Shown: piece by piece, positions 55,559-64,000 of the stretch
Numbering within the stretch: position 1 is the stretch's first letter
How the letters are laid out: the number at the start of each line of letters is the position of its first letter
Source of the DNA: Acidobacteriaceae bacterium
Lineage (GTDB): Bacteria > Acidobacteriota > Terriglobia > Terriglobales > Acidobacteriaceae
Assembly: GCA_021323655.1 (NCBI GenBank)
Contig: JAJPKO010000010.1
Span: forward strand, 62,001-126,000
Direction of reading: 5' to 3'
Length of the DNA stretch: 64,000 nucleotides
The notes under the pieces: generated by a model
What the model saw: only the letters and a program-made list of their open reading frames with translations
Told to the model about the DNA's origin: nothing
Databases searched by the model: none
Made by a program: the position numbers and the translations under genes

Positions 55559-56913
55559 AACATATTCTGATTGTGGATGATGAAGCGGACATCCGCAGGC
55601 TCCTTGAGGAGATCCTGCAGGAAGATGGCTACGCTGTAGCCAGCACCGGATCTGCAACGGAAGCGCTGGTGCTGCTGCGCGACGTGACCTATGACGTGAT
55701 GCTGCTGGACATCTGGCTGCCGGACCGCGACGGGCTAGAGGTTCTGAACGAGATTCGCTCGCTTGATTCTGACAATAAGCCGGAGGTCATCATCATCTCT
55801 GGTCACGGCACCATTGAGTCCGCGGTGCGGGCAACAAAACTAGGCGCGTTTGATTTTCTCGAGAAGCCGCTCTCGCTTGAACGCACGCTGATCGTGGTAA
55901 AAAACGCGATTGAAGCCAGGAGGCTGCGCAGTGAGAACGAAGAGTTCAAGCGACAGCTCTCACTGCATGCTGCGATTACAGGGGAAAGCGTCGCTGCGAA
56001 GGCCCTGCGCCAGCAGATCAAGCTGATGGCGCCGACCAATGGGCGCGTGCTCATTTATGGCGAATCCGGCAGCGGAAAAGAGCTGATTGCCCGCGCGATC
56101 CATGCGGAGAGCCTGCGCCGAGACCGCGTTTTTGTGGAGCTGAACTGCGCTGCTATCCCCGAGGACTTTATTGAAAGCGAGCTGTTCGGATATCGGAACC
56201 ATGCGGTGCCGGGGGGAGCTCCAGAAAAGCGAGGCACGTTTGAACGCGCTGACGGCGGCACGCTCTTTCTGGATGAAGTGGGCGATATGAGCCTGAAGAC
56301 GCAGGCCAAAGTGCTGCGCGCGCTCGATGAGCAGCGCTTTACACCGGTTGGCGCGGCGCACGCCATGAACGTAGATGTCCGGGTGATTGCAGCAACAAAC
56401 AAGAACCTTGAAGAGGAAATTGCAAAGGGAAACTTCCGGGAGGACCTCTTCTACCGCCTTAACGTGATTCCGTTTTACGTGCCGCCGCTGCGCGACCGCA
56501 AGGAAGACATTCCGCTGCTGACGCGTGAATTCCTGCGCGAATTTGGGCGGCAGTATGGGCGTCCGCGTATGGAAATTGCCGATGACGCAATGGACGCGCT
56601 CAAGCAATACCATTGGCCAGGAAATGTGCGCGAGCTGAAAAACCTGATGGAACGTATCCTGATCCTGAATCCGCATGCCTTGCGGATCGAGCGGAAGCAC
56701 CTGCCCATGCTGGCACATCGCGGGACAGGCAGACGTAATGAAGATTTCACGTCACTGCAGCAGGCGCGCGAAGCCTACGAGCGCGATTATATTCTCAAGA
56801 AAGTGGACGAGTGCCACGGAAATATCAGCCGCGCTGCTGAAGCACTGGGCCTGGAGCGCAGTCATCTGTACCGCAAAATGCGCGCGCTGGGCATCAGCGT
56901 GCGTGAATCGTAA
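55555..56913 (+). CDS. NtrX-like response regulator with altered GAFTGA loop
   Basis: The 452-residue regulator has a receiver domain with the phosphorylated Asp in VMLLDIWLPDRDGLEV (about 52), an AAA+ domain with Walker A GESGSGKELIARA (about 169) and Walker B LFLDEVGDM, and a Fis-type helix-turn-helix (NISRAAEALGLERSHLYRKM). The loop that touches sigma-54, normally GAFTGA after the FGY motif, reads FGYRNHAVPGGAPEKRG here, so the contact sequence is lost. That suggests it does not activate sigma-54 promoters in the standard way. It overlaps the kinase gene, and hemL follows 30 bp on. Confidence 0.93.
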   Translation: MKHILIVDDEADIRRLLEEILQEDGYAVASTGSATEALVLLRDVTYDVMLLDIWLPDRDGLEVLNEIRSLDSDNKPEVIIISGHGTIESAVRATKLGAFDFLEKPLSLERTLIVVKNAIEARRLRSENEEFKRQLSLHAAITGESVAAKALRQQIKLMAPTNGRVLIYGESGSGKELIARAIHAESLRRDRVFVELNCAAIPEDFIESELFGYRNHAVPGGAPEKRGTFERADGGTLFLDEVGDMSLKTQAKVLRALDEQRFTPVGAAHAMNVDVRVIAATNKNLEEEIAKGNFREDLFYRLNVIPFYVPPLRDRKEDIPLLTREFLREFGRQYGRPRMEIADDAMDALKQYHWPGNVRELKNLMERILILNPHALRIERKHLPMLAHRGTGRRNEDFTSLQQAREAYERDYILKKVDECHGNISRAAEALGLERSHLYRKMRALGISVRES

Positions 56914-56945
56914 TGAGAGGATGCGCACCCGTATACTGAAGGGTG

Positions 56946-58232
56946 ATGCAACTCGACCGCTCCCTTGCTTTGCAGTCGCGCGCAGAAAAACTTTTTCCCG
57001 GCGGAGTAGATTCGCCGGTGCGCGCCTTTCGTGCCGTAGGCAGCAATCCTCCGTTTGTTGTGAAAGCAGCAGGCGCATCTCTTTGGGATGCCGATGGGAA
57101 CCAGTATCTCGATTATTTCGGCTCGTGGGGGCCGATGATTCTGGGCCATGCCTTTTCTCCGGCGGTGGAGGCCATCCAGAAAGCGGCGGCGGCCAGTGCG
57201 AGCTTTGGAGCGTCTACTCCGGCGGAGGCGGACCTGGCGGAGATCGTTGCCCAGGCTTTTCCTTCGATTGAAAAGATGCGCTTTGTCAGCTCCGGAACAG
57301 AGGCCACGATGACGGCCCTTCGTCTGGCGCGGGCGTTTACCGGGCGAAAATATGTCGTCAAGTTTGAAGGATGCTACCACGGGCATGCCGACGGGCTTCT
57401 GGTGAAGGCGGGGTCAGGCGTAGCGACGTTTGGTATTCCCGGGTCCGCTGGTGTGCCGGAGGAAGTCGCGCATTTCACGCTGGCGCTTCCTTACAACAAT
57501 GTTTCCGCAGTGGAAGCAGCTTTTGCGGCGCATCCAAACCAGATTGCCTGTGTAATTGTTGAGCCGGTCGTAGGCAACATGGGCTGCGTGCCCCCAGCGG
57601 AGGGCTACCTGAAGGCGCTCCGCAAAATTACGCAGCAGCAAGGCGCACTGCTCATCTTCGATGAGGTAATCACAGGGTTTCGTCTTTCATTGGGCGGCGC
57701 GCAGGAACTGTATGGTATTCGGCCAGACCTGACGACTCTGGGAAAGATTCTGGGAGGCGGCCTGCCTTGCGGCGCATTCGGCGGACGCGCTGAAATTATG
57801 GATATACTGGCTCCGCTTGGGCCGGTCTATCAGGCTGGAACGCTCAGCGGAAATCCGCTGGCCATGGCGGCAGGCATAGCCACGCTAAGTTACCTGAAGG
57901 AGCATCGGGGCGAGGTTTATCCGCTGCTGGAACGACTGGCGTCCAGCGTTGCAGATGGCGTGGCCGCTGAAGCAAAAAAAGCCGGTGTTCCGGTTACGAC
58001 GAACCGTGCAGGCTCCATGTTTACGTGGTTCTTCACCCGCGAGCGGGTCACGGACTTTGCCTCTGCCGCTACTTCTGACACGGCGGCCTTCGCGCGGTTT
58101 CATCGCACCATGCTGGAACAGGGTGTGTGGCTGCCTCCATCGCAGTTTGAAGCCGCATTTGTGAGCACGGCGCACAGCATGGCCGATGTAGAGATGACCA
58201 TTGCTGCCGCGCGCCGTGCATTCGCTCAGTAG
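56946..58232 (+). CDS. hemL: Glutamate-1-semialdehyde 2,1-aminomutase
   Basis: HemL makes 5-aminolevulinate for haem and other tetrapyrroles from glutamate-1-semialdehyde. The 428-residue PLP enzyme shows [16 protein letters not shown], the [17 protein letters not shown] and [19 protein letters not shown] segments, [11 protein letters not shown] and the PLP lysine in [17 protein letters not shown] near residue 266. ATG 56946 is preferred over GTG 56943, with GAAGGG upstream. It follows the NtrX-like gene by 32 bp and overlaps the convergent TonB receptor by 7 bp. Confidence 0.96.
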   Translation: MQLDRSLALQSRAEKLFPGGVDSPVRAFRAVGSNPPFVVKAAGASLWDADGNQYLDYFGSWGPMILGHAFSPAVEAIQKAAAASASFGASTPAEADLAEIVAQAFPSIEKMRFVSSGTEATMTALRLARAFTGRKYVVKFEGCYHGHADGLLVKAGSGVATFGIPGSAGVPEEVAHFTLALPYNNVSAVEAAFAAHPNQIACVIVEPVVGNMGCVPPAEGYLKALRKITQQQGALLIFDEVITGFRLSLGGAQELYGIRPDLTTLGKILGGGLPCGAFGGRAEIMDILAPLGPVYQAGTLSGNPLAMAAGIATLSYLKEHRGEVYPLLERLASSVADGVAAEAKKAGVPVTTNRAGSMFTWFFTRERVTDFASAATSDTAAFARFHRTMLEQGVWLPPSQFEAAFVSTAHSMADVEMTIAAARRAFAQ

Positions 58233-61200
58233 ATCAGCCGCAATGACATCTGTATCTGCCTTGGGCTGCCGATGGTCTGCTGTACTACACCGAGGCCCAG
58301 GCCGGGGCTGACCTGTCCGTTGCTCAGAATGCTGTAAACACCCTGCTGATTGGCGATGGTGGATTGGGTAGAGTCGTACATGACCTGCGCGTAGCTAAAT
58401 CCATTGCCTCCGTTACCGGTGCCTATGGAGTTGTTGGGAATGTCGAAGCTTGACGTGTTTGTCACATTGTAAGCGTCGAAGGTGTACTTGAGCAAAAAGC
58501 GCTCGGTAATTGGGAAGGTCTTGACGAGGGAGATGTCCGCTCGTTTCTGGAAGGACTGGCGAAAAACGTTGCGCTGTCCATCTCCGGCAAAGTCCGTCTC
58601 AAAGACGTCGCATACGGGCGCGCCTGCTGTACTCACGCCACAAGGTGGCACTCCTTTTTGCCCCGGCTGCACGAAAGGAACGTAGAAGGCGGAGTCGTTC
58701 AACGCGGGAATAGGTGTGCCGGAAGAATCCTGAAATGCGCCGCTGTGTCTCGTGAGTGCGCGATGCGGCGAATACCCGGGAGCAAGCGGAATGATAGGGT
58801 TGGTGATGCCATCGCTCGGGCCGTAGTAGAGACTGGCCACCGCGCCGGAGTAATCCTCAATGCTATACGGCTGACCGCTTTGCAGGACAGTGATGCCCTG
58901 AATGCCCCAGCCATTTGTGAGTTTGCTGATCCAGTTTCTGCCGCGGACGAGGTTAGGAAGCTGATAGACGTAGTTGAAGTTGATGATGTGCGTGCGGTCG
59001 AAGTCTGATGAAGCGTAGCCGCTGCGCAGGTTGAGCGGATTGCTGCCGTTATAGAACAGGCCCAGCCCGCTTTGCTCATCGAGCGAATGCGAGAAAGTGT
59101 AAGAGACGCCGAATTGCAGGCCGTGGCCCATCTGCTTCTGCACATGCGCCTGGAGCGCGTCATAGGCGGAATTGCCTGCTGCCTTATAAGTCACGGAATT
59201 GATGCTGTACCCGATGTAAGGAACACGCAAATCAGAGTTGCCGCCATCGTAGGTGTTGTATGGCTCGGTGGTCAGATTGTTTCCGTTCGTGTCCGTTGTC
59301 TGGTAGCCGTAGTTGTAGATTTCGCCGTTTACTGGCTTTGCCGCACTGGCGAGAAGCGGTTGATTGAAAGGGACGGGAATGACGCCATGCCGTCCGCGAT
59401 TGCCAACGTAACCGATGTCCAAGGCGATGTCGCGGCGCAACTGCCATTGCATGTCGAGGGTCCAGTTCTCTGTGTAGGGCAGCTTATTGTGAATGTCATA
59501 CGCGCCGAAGGGATATGTCTGCGCGCCGTTCTGGATGGCCGTGCGGTTCGGCAGGTAATTGGAGAAGTCCTGAGGGTTTCCTGTCGGCGGATTGGGTTCC
59601 ACTGTTCCGAAGGGGTTGGACAGGGTTGCCCCTTTAGGCGCGTTTACCGGCACTACAAAGGGCGGCTCCTGCGTAACGCCAAATGGGCCGCTGGTCCCGC
59701 TGCCCGCGCCGGGTGAAAAGTAGGTGAAGTATTCGCCGCGGTTGTAGTAGAGCCCGACGCCGCCGCGAAAGACCACCTTGCCATGGTTCCAGCCTGGGCC
59801 CCAGGCAAAGCCAATGCGCGGAGCAATGCCATATTGCAGGTTCTTCAGAGTGGAATCGCTGACACCGGGAGTGTGATATTGCTTGTTATTTCCGGCAATG
59901 ATGAAGCCGTTATTGGTGATGATGTCTGTCGCGAAGTCATACGAATAACGCGTAGGGTCAAAGCTGAAGAGGTTGCCATATTTCTCTACGAGCGGGCCAT
60001 CGTAATCAAAGCGGACGCCGCCGGTGACGCTCAGGTTGGGGTGCAGCTGCCACTTGTCCTGCACGAATACGCCGATGGTGTTAGCGCGGTAGTAGCGGTT
60101 GGAAGCGCCCTGGAGAAAGGTCGAATTGTTGCTTACGAGCGGCGTCCCTGCTGCAAACGTTTCAAATGTGTTGACGGTGACGATGCCCGTGTTCTGGCGG
60201 CGGTTGCGGATGTTCAGCTGGGTGAAGGAATAATTACCGCCAAAGGTGAGTGTGTGGCGTCCGAGTGTGGCAATAGCATTGGCTGAAGGCTCGATTCGGT
60301 TCTGGAAGACGCCATTTTTGTAGAACTCACTTGTGGGACCCAGTTTAAGTCCGTTGCTGGTAATTCCGTTGACGTGGTTCAGGCGGATTCCGGGAAACGT
60401 AGAGTAGCCAAAGAGGTTGATTCCGGCCTGTTGCGCCGTCAGGGGCTGGTCATTGGTGGAATAGACCTTCAACCGCGAATAGCCGATGGTTTGCTGCGTG
60501 CTGAAGTGCGAAGACGGAGTATATGAGTTGGTCAGAGCGCCCACCTGTCCGCCAGCATCCAGCCGCTGCGTGAAACCATCCACATTGCTGCTGGTAAAAG
60601 GATTCGTGGTGGGATCGTGCTGCCAGTAGTAACGGGCAGAGAGTGTATCGGCTTTGCTTAGGTTGTAATCGAAGTTGCCATTGACCATATCCGCGCTGAA
60701 GGTGGAATGTCCAAAGAGGATCGCGTCCGGATGGTTGGCCTCAAGCTCAGCTTGAGCGTTCGGTCCTACAGAAGGTACGAGGTACTTGCCATTCGGCAGC
60801 TTGAATTGCAGTAATTTGACTGCGGCTGGATTGAGCGTGCCGGTAAAGGTGCCTCCATTCAGAGTAGAGTTCACGGCATTGATGATGCCCGTTTCGCTGC
60901 GATCGTCTGTAAGGCCGTAGGGGAGAAACAGCTCCTGCGTGCCGTTCAATTGGTCACTCACGCGCACGGCATTGTAGGAAAGAAAGCCGAAGAGCTTGTT
61001 TTTTACGATCGGGCCGCCCAGCGTGGCCCCGGATGTGAAGCGATGAAGCTGTGGCACAACCTGGTTGTCCGGAATGATGCCGCCATAGTGCACGCTGTTC
61101 TGCTTGTAGAAGAAGGGCGCGGCGTTCAACCAATCGGTCTGGCGGTAAAGATACGCCTGGCCGTGGTAATCGTTGGTACCTGAAAGCGTGGTGACATCAA

Positions 61201-62029
61201 TGTGTGCGCCGCTGGTTGCGCCCTGCGAAGCGTCGTACATGGAGGTGTTTACCTGTATCTCCTGTACGGTTTCCGGACTAGGTGTGGGCAAGGCGTTGCC
61301 GATCGCGTCATACACGGAAGTGCTGGTCTGCACGCCGCCCGGATTGTTCGCAGTGAAGTTCTCTCCCGTATTAGGAACAACGCGGCCAGAGGCCACCTGG
61401 CTGGTGCTCTTGCCGTTGAACAGATTTCCTGTATCAATGCCATTCAACTGGAAGGTATTGTCTGTATCGCGCTGTCCATTGGCCCAGATAGGCTGATTAC
61501 CCATGCCTTCGTTGGTACCTGTTCCATTAATAAATTCCGCACTTACTCCGGGCGAAAGCACGGCGAGCTGAGTGAAGCTGCCCGTGGCCAGCGGTGTCTG
61601 CTGCACTTCTGTGTGGTCCAGAACATAGCCGTTGGTCGTGTCGGTCATGTTCAGCATGGGGTTCGCCGTTACTTCCACTGAGGTACTGACGGAACCCGGC
61701 TTGAGTTGGACGTTGACCGTGGCTGTACGTCCGGCCTGTACCTGGATTGCAGGATATGTCTGTGTCTCAAAGCCGCTATGAGTGAAAACGAGCGAGTAGG
61801 AACCGATTGGCAGATCCTGAACCGCGTATGCGCCGTTATTCTGGGTCGAAAGCTGACGGGTGGCCCCGGTCTGTAGATTAGTGACTGTTACCGATGTCTG
61901 GCCCAGAACTGCACCCGAAGTGTCTGCCACGGTTCCACTGATTGTTCCCAGCACCTGTTGGGCGAAGGCAGGGTAATAGATCAAGGTACAGGCAATTACA
62001 AAAAGAAAGGCGAGCTTATAAGATCGCAT
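58226..62029 (-). CDS. Large Oar-type TonB-dependent receptor
   Basis: The 1267-residue protein has a signal peptide ([19 protein letters not shown]), a CarboxypepD_reg domain ([22 protein letters not shown] and [22 protein letters not shown]), a plug domain (about 115-270, with the [20 protein letters not shown] region) and a long barrel with Tyr/Asn-rich strands, ending in SLRLIY with a terminal aromatic. AAAGGACA precedes the ATG. It is the full-length Oar form found in many copies in Acidobacteria, for example for polysaccharide-derived ligands; ligand unknown. Its last 7 bp overlap hemL in convergent fashion. Confidence 0.92.
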   Translation of the reverse strand: MRSYKLAFLFVIACTLIYYPAFAQQVLGTISGTVADTSGAVLGQTSVTVTNLQTGATRQLSTQNNGAYAVQDLPIGSYSLVFTHSGFETQTYPAIQVQAGRTATVNVQLKPGSVSTSVEVTANPMLNMTDTTNGYVLDHTEVQQTPLATGSFTQLAVLSPGVSAEFINGTGTNEGMGNQPIWANGQRDTDNTFQLNGIDTGNLFNGKSTSQVASGRVVPNTGENFTANNPGGVQTSTSVYDAIGNALPTPSPETVQEIQVNTSMYDASQGATSGAHIDVTTLSGTNDYHGQAYLYRQTDWLNAAPFFYKQNSVHYGGIIPDNQVVPQLHRFTSGATLGGPIVKNKLFGFLSYNAVRVSDQLNGTQELFLPYGLTDDRSETGIINAVNSTLNGGTFTGTLNPAAVKLLQFKLPNGKYLVPSVGPNAQAELEANHPDAILFGHSTFSADMVNGNFDYNLSKADTLSARYYWQHDPTTNPFTSSNVDGFTQRLDAGGQVGALTNSYTPSSHFSTQQTIGYSRLKVYSTNDQPLTAQQAGINLFGYSTFPGIRLNHVNGITSNGLKLGPTSEFYKNGVFQNRIEPSANAIATLGRHTLTFGGNYSFTQLNIRNRRQNTGIVTVNTFETFAAGTPLVSNNSTFLQGASNRYYRANTIGVFVQDKWQLHPNLSVTGGVRFDYDGPLVEKYGNLFSFDPTRYSYDFATDIITNNGFIIAGNNKQYHTPGVSDSTLKNLQYGIAPRIGFAWGPGWNHGKVVFRGGVGLYYNRGEYFTYFSPGAGSGTSGPFGVTQEPPFVVPVNAPKGATLSNPFGTVEPNPPTGNPQDFSNYLPNRTAIQNGAQTYPFGAYDIHNKLPYTENWTLDMQWQLRRDIALDIGYVGNRGRHGVIPVPFNQPLLASAAKPVNGEIYNYGYQTTDTNGNNLTTEPYNTYDGGNSDLRVPYIGYSINSVTYKAAGNSAYDALQAHVQKQMGHGLQFGVSYTFSHSLDEQSGLGLFYNGSNPLNLRSGYASSDFDRTHIINFNYVYQLPNLVRGRNWISKLTNGWGIQGITVLQSGQPYSIEDYSGAVASLYYGPSDGITNPIIPLAPGYSPHRALTRHSGAFQDSSGTPIPALNDSAFYVPFVQPGQKGVPPCGVSTAGAPVCDVFETDFAGDGQRNVFRQSFQKRADISLVKTFPITERFLLKYTFDAYNVTNTSSFDIPNNSIGTGNGGNGFSYAQVMYDSTQSTIANQQGVYSILSNGQVSPGLGLGVVQQTIGSPRQIQMSLRLIY

Positions 62030-62179
62030 GCAGATGTCCTTTGAGCACGAATGTGATGAAGAATTGCTCTGCTGTTGAGGTACATGAGAATGATCAGGTG
62101 AAAAGGGCCGAGGAGGGTATGAAAAAAATGTAAATGCGTGGAATGGGAGTCCTACGAGATTAGAAACCTTAAGAAAACC

Positions 62180-63097
62180 TTAATTCAGAACAGTGACGCC
62201 AGAGGCATTCGCCTGCTCGTGTGCGTGATAAGACGAGCGCACCAGCGGGCCTGACTCGACGTGGCGGAAGCCCATCTTCAGCGCTTCCTGCTTCATGGAG
62301 GCGAACTCATCGGGCGTGTAGTAACGGGCCATCGGGAGGTGGTCTTTTGAGGGCCGCAGGTATTGACCAATCGTGAGGACGTCTGTACCTACTGCGGCCA
62401 GGTCGCGATAGACCTGAAGCAACTCGTCCATCTCTTCACCGAGGCCAACCATTACGCCGGACTTGGTGGTGACGGTTGGGTCCAGCTCCTTTGCGTATTC
62501 CAACAGGCGCAAAGTGCGCTCGTAGCGTGCTCCAGAACGAACGGCGCGGTAAAGGCGCGGAACTGTTTCCGTATTGTGGTTCAGGATTTCCGGGCGCGCT
62601 TCGATGACGGTGCGGATGGCTTCTTCATTGCCCTGAAAGTCGGGAACAAGGACTTCTATCTGGCAGCCAGGCGCCTGCTTGCGGATTTCGTCAATGACGA
62701 GTGCGAAGGCGCGGGCGCCGCCTAGAATATCATCATCACGATTGACGCTGGTGATGACAGCAAACTTCAGCCCGAGTGTAGCGACGGCTTCGGCCACACG
62801 CCGGGGCTCGTCGAAATCAATTGCGTCTGGGCGGCCTTTTGGGACCGCGCAGAACCCGCAGCGGCGCGTGCATGTATTGCCCAGCATCATGAAGGTGGCG
62901 GTGCGGTGGTTCCAGCACTCGCCAATGTTGGGGCAGTGCGCCGATTCGCAGACGGTATGCAGATTCAGGCTGCGCGCGAGTTTCTTCAGATTGTGGTAAT
63001 TGTCGCCCATAGGCGCGCGCGCCTTCAGCCATTCCGGCTTGGGAGCAGGTTTGCGTGGAGCGAGATCAATCTGTACTAAATCGGCTGCGGTGGCCAT
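62180..63097 (-). CDS. lipA: Lipoyl synthase
   Basis: LipA is a radical-SAM enzyme that inserts two sulfurs into octanoyl groups on lipoyl proteins. The 305-residue product has the auxiliary-cluster cysteines at 50, 55 and 61 ([12 protein letters not shown]) and the SAM-cluster cysteines at 76, 80 and 83 (CTRRCGFC), and RSSYHA near the C-terminus, the serine ligand of the auxiliary cluster. Everything is in the expected place. lipB does not lie beside it. Confidence 0.97.
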   Translation of the reverse strand: MATAADLVQIDLAPRKPAPKPEWLKARAPMGDNYHNLKKLARSLNLHTVCESAHCPNIGECWNHRTATFMMLGNTCTRRCGFCAVPKGRPDAIDFDEPRRVAEAVATLGLKFAVITSVNRDDDILGGARAFALVIDEIRKQAPGCQIEVLVPDFQGNEEAIRTVIEARPEILNHNTETVPRLYRAVRSGARYERTLRLLEYAKELDPTVTTKSGVMVGLGEEMDELLQVYRDLAAVGTDVLTIGQYLRPSKDHLPMARYYTPDEFASMKQEALKMGFRHVESGPLVRSSYHAHEQANASGVTVLN

Positions 63098-63164
63098 GGC
63101 AATCTTCTATTGTACAGGGTCATGGCCCGCCGGGCCCATGGCCATCATGGTTTCAGGCGGCGCT

Positions 63165-64000
63165 TCACTTCGGCAGGACATCAAATGCAAACCGCTTGTA
63201 ATCCGCTTGAGCGAGCTTTGCTGCACCTTCTTTTACATGAAATGCTCGGTCTGCCGGAACATTCGTGAAGCTTTGTGTGGTTCCTGAAACTGGCCAGAAT
63301 ATCTCTATCTTTTCGACGGATGTCGCTTTGCCGAGACCGATGTGCTGACGCAGAGGATTGCCTCCAAAGCTGGAGCCGTATCCAATGGTGCGATACACGT
63401 GGCGCACTGTACCCTGGTCGCGAAAGGTGAGCGAAATGCGGGCGCCGAAGGCCGCGCGGTTGGTCTGTACGCCTTCGAGCGTAAGCGTGATCCAGTGATT
63501 GCCGTGGCCGGGGTTGCGGTAGAGCACGGGTTGATAGGTATCACCGGGAAAAGCGCCGCCCATTTCTTCAATCACATCTTCATTGCCATTGTTTTCAAGG
63601 TCGGCAAAGGCAATGCCGTGGCCCTTTTGAAGATGGCCGAAGCCGCCGGAAGTGGTCACATCCTGAAAGTCTTTGCCGTTGTGGTTGCGGAACATGCGAT
63701 TGGGCAGCAGCGCTTCGTATTCCGGCTCTCCGGTGCCCAGATAAACATCGAGCCATCCATCGTTATCGAGATCGCCGAAGTTTGCGCCCATGGGAAGGAT
63801 GGCGCGGTCCAGATGCACCTCTTTCGCTATCTCCGTGAATGTTCCGTCGTGGTTATTGAGATAGAGACGCGGAGTGCCTGCATGAAAAGGATGGCCTACT
63901 TGAAAGCCCCCTACATCGTTCAGCGTCAGAGTGTAGTAGCCCAGGTCGAGAATGTCAGGCCAGCCGTCGTTGTTATAGTCAAAAAACCACGCAGCAAAGT
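63165..64000 (-). CDS. FG-GAP/ASPIC-UnbV repeat protein (5' end outside window)
   Basis: The frame is open from the stop at 63165 up to the window edge, so its N-terminus lies beyond it. It shows calcium-binding FG-GAP/VCBS motifs (FDYNNDGWPDILDLGYY, FGDLDNDGWLDVYLGTG and FADLENNGNEDVIEEMGG). The ASPIC/UnbV module follows at the end (NHWITLTLEGVQTNRAAFGARI, RQHIGLGKATSVEKIEIFWP). These secreted propeller proteins are very common in Acidobacteria; function is not known in detail. The end of the gene is complete. Confidence 0.88.
   Translation of the reverse strand, partial: FAAWFFDYNNDGWPDILDLGYYTLTLNDVGGFQVGHPFHAGTPRLYLNNHDGTFTEIAKEVHLDRAILPMGANFGDLDNDGWLDVYLGTGEPEYEALLPNRMFRNHNGKDFQDVTTSGGFGHLQKGHGIAFADLENNGNEDVIEEMGGAFPGDTYQPVLYRNPGHGNHWITLTLEGVQTNRAAFGARISLTFRDQGTVRHVYRTIGYGSSFGGNPLRQHIGLGKATSVEKIEIFWPVSGTTQSFTNVPADRAFHVKEGAAKLAQADYKRFAFDVLPK

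Noticed and set aside
59072-59716. A 214-codon plus-strand frame inside the large TonB receptor gene
   Set aside because: Antisense to the receptor; low-complexity Val/Arg composition and no ribosome site.

Overview
The window looks like chromosomal DNA of an Acidobacteriota member, probably class Terriglobia (family Acidobacteriaceae). Evidence: high GC; two Oar-type TonB-dependent receptors with an N-terminal carboxypeptidase-regulatory-like domain; a relic of a third protein carrying such a domain; an NtrY/NtrX-like pair beside hemL; and many secreted proteins of unknown function. Core genes dominate, with islands of accessory DNA, degraded genes and dispersed hairpins between them. No rRNA, CRISPR array, prophage or intact insertion sequence was seen.

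Layout. 1-9 kb: 3' part of bamA, a GH76 glycosidase, an AI-2E-type permease with an added cobalamin-fold-like domain, an unknown outer-membrane protein, and a UbiD decarboxylase with a PIN-toxin relic at its 3' end. 9.1-12.2 kb: a flavinylation/electron-transfer cassette (outer-membrane protein, FMN-binding protein, ApbE, haem-type membrane protein) preceded by two tandem IscR/Rrf2-like operators. 12.2-14.3 kb: a Phd/VapC toxin-antitoxin pair and two paralogous exported beta-repeat proteins. 14.4-24.9 kb: guaB, a decayed gene, YciI and alanyl-tRNA editing proteins, tRNA-Ala(CGC), a Tat-exported M24 peptidase, a DUF4230 protein, pyrG and a LOG-family hydrolase. 25.1-28.0 kb: a four-gene accessory cluster led by a spike-like beta-repeat protein, the best candidate here for an undescribed system. 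28-38.7 kb: typA, infC (apparently starting at AUC), thiL, rplU-rpmA, sdaA, a HEAT-repeat protein, yifB and a ferredoxin-NADP reductase. 38.7-43.1 kb: a TonB receptor behind a triplicated 19-bp repeat, two unknown membrane proteins and a secreted peptide built of five GPGDPSPI[SG]H repeats. 43.3-48.8 kb: purMN, an AT-rich island with a duplicated 80-bp block, and mreBCD. 49-58.2 kb: an aldehyde dehydrogenase, alanine dehydrogenase, a glycine-zipper lipoprotein, ntrY/ntrX-like genes and hemL. 58.2-64 kb: a large TonB receptor, lipA and the 3' part of an FG-GAP/ASPIC protein.

Genes that plausibly act together: the 9.2-12.2 kb set as an iron- or redox-responsive extracytoplasmic electron-transfer module; mreB-mreC-mreD in cell shape; purM-purN in purine synthesis; the NtrY/NtrX-like pair in signalling, although the regulator lacks the normal sigma-54 contact loop. 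All identifications rest on reading the sequence and on knowledge of families; no database search was run.
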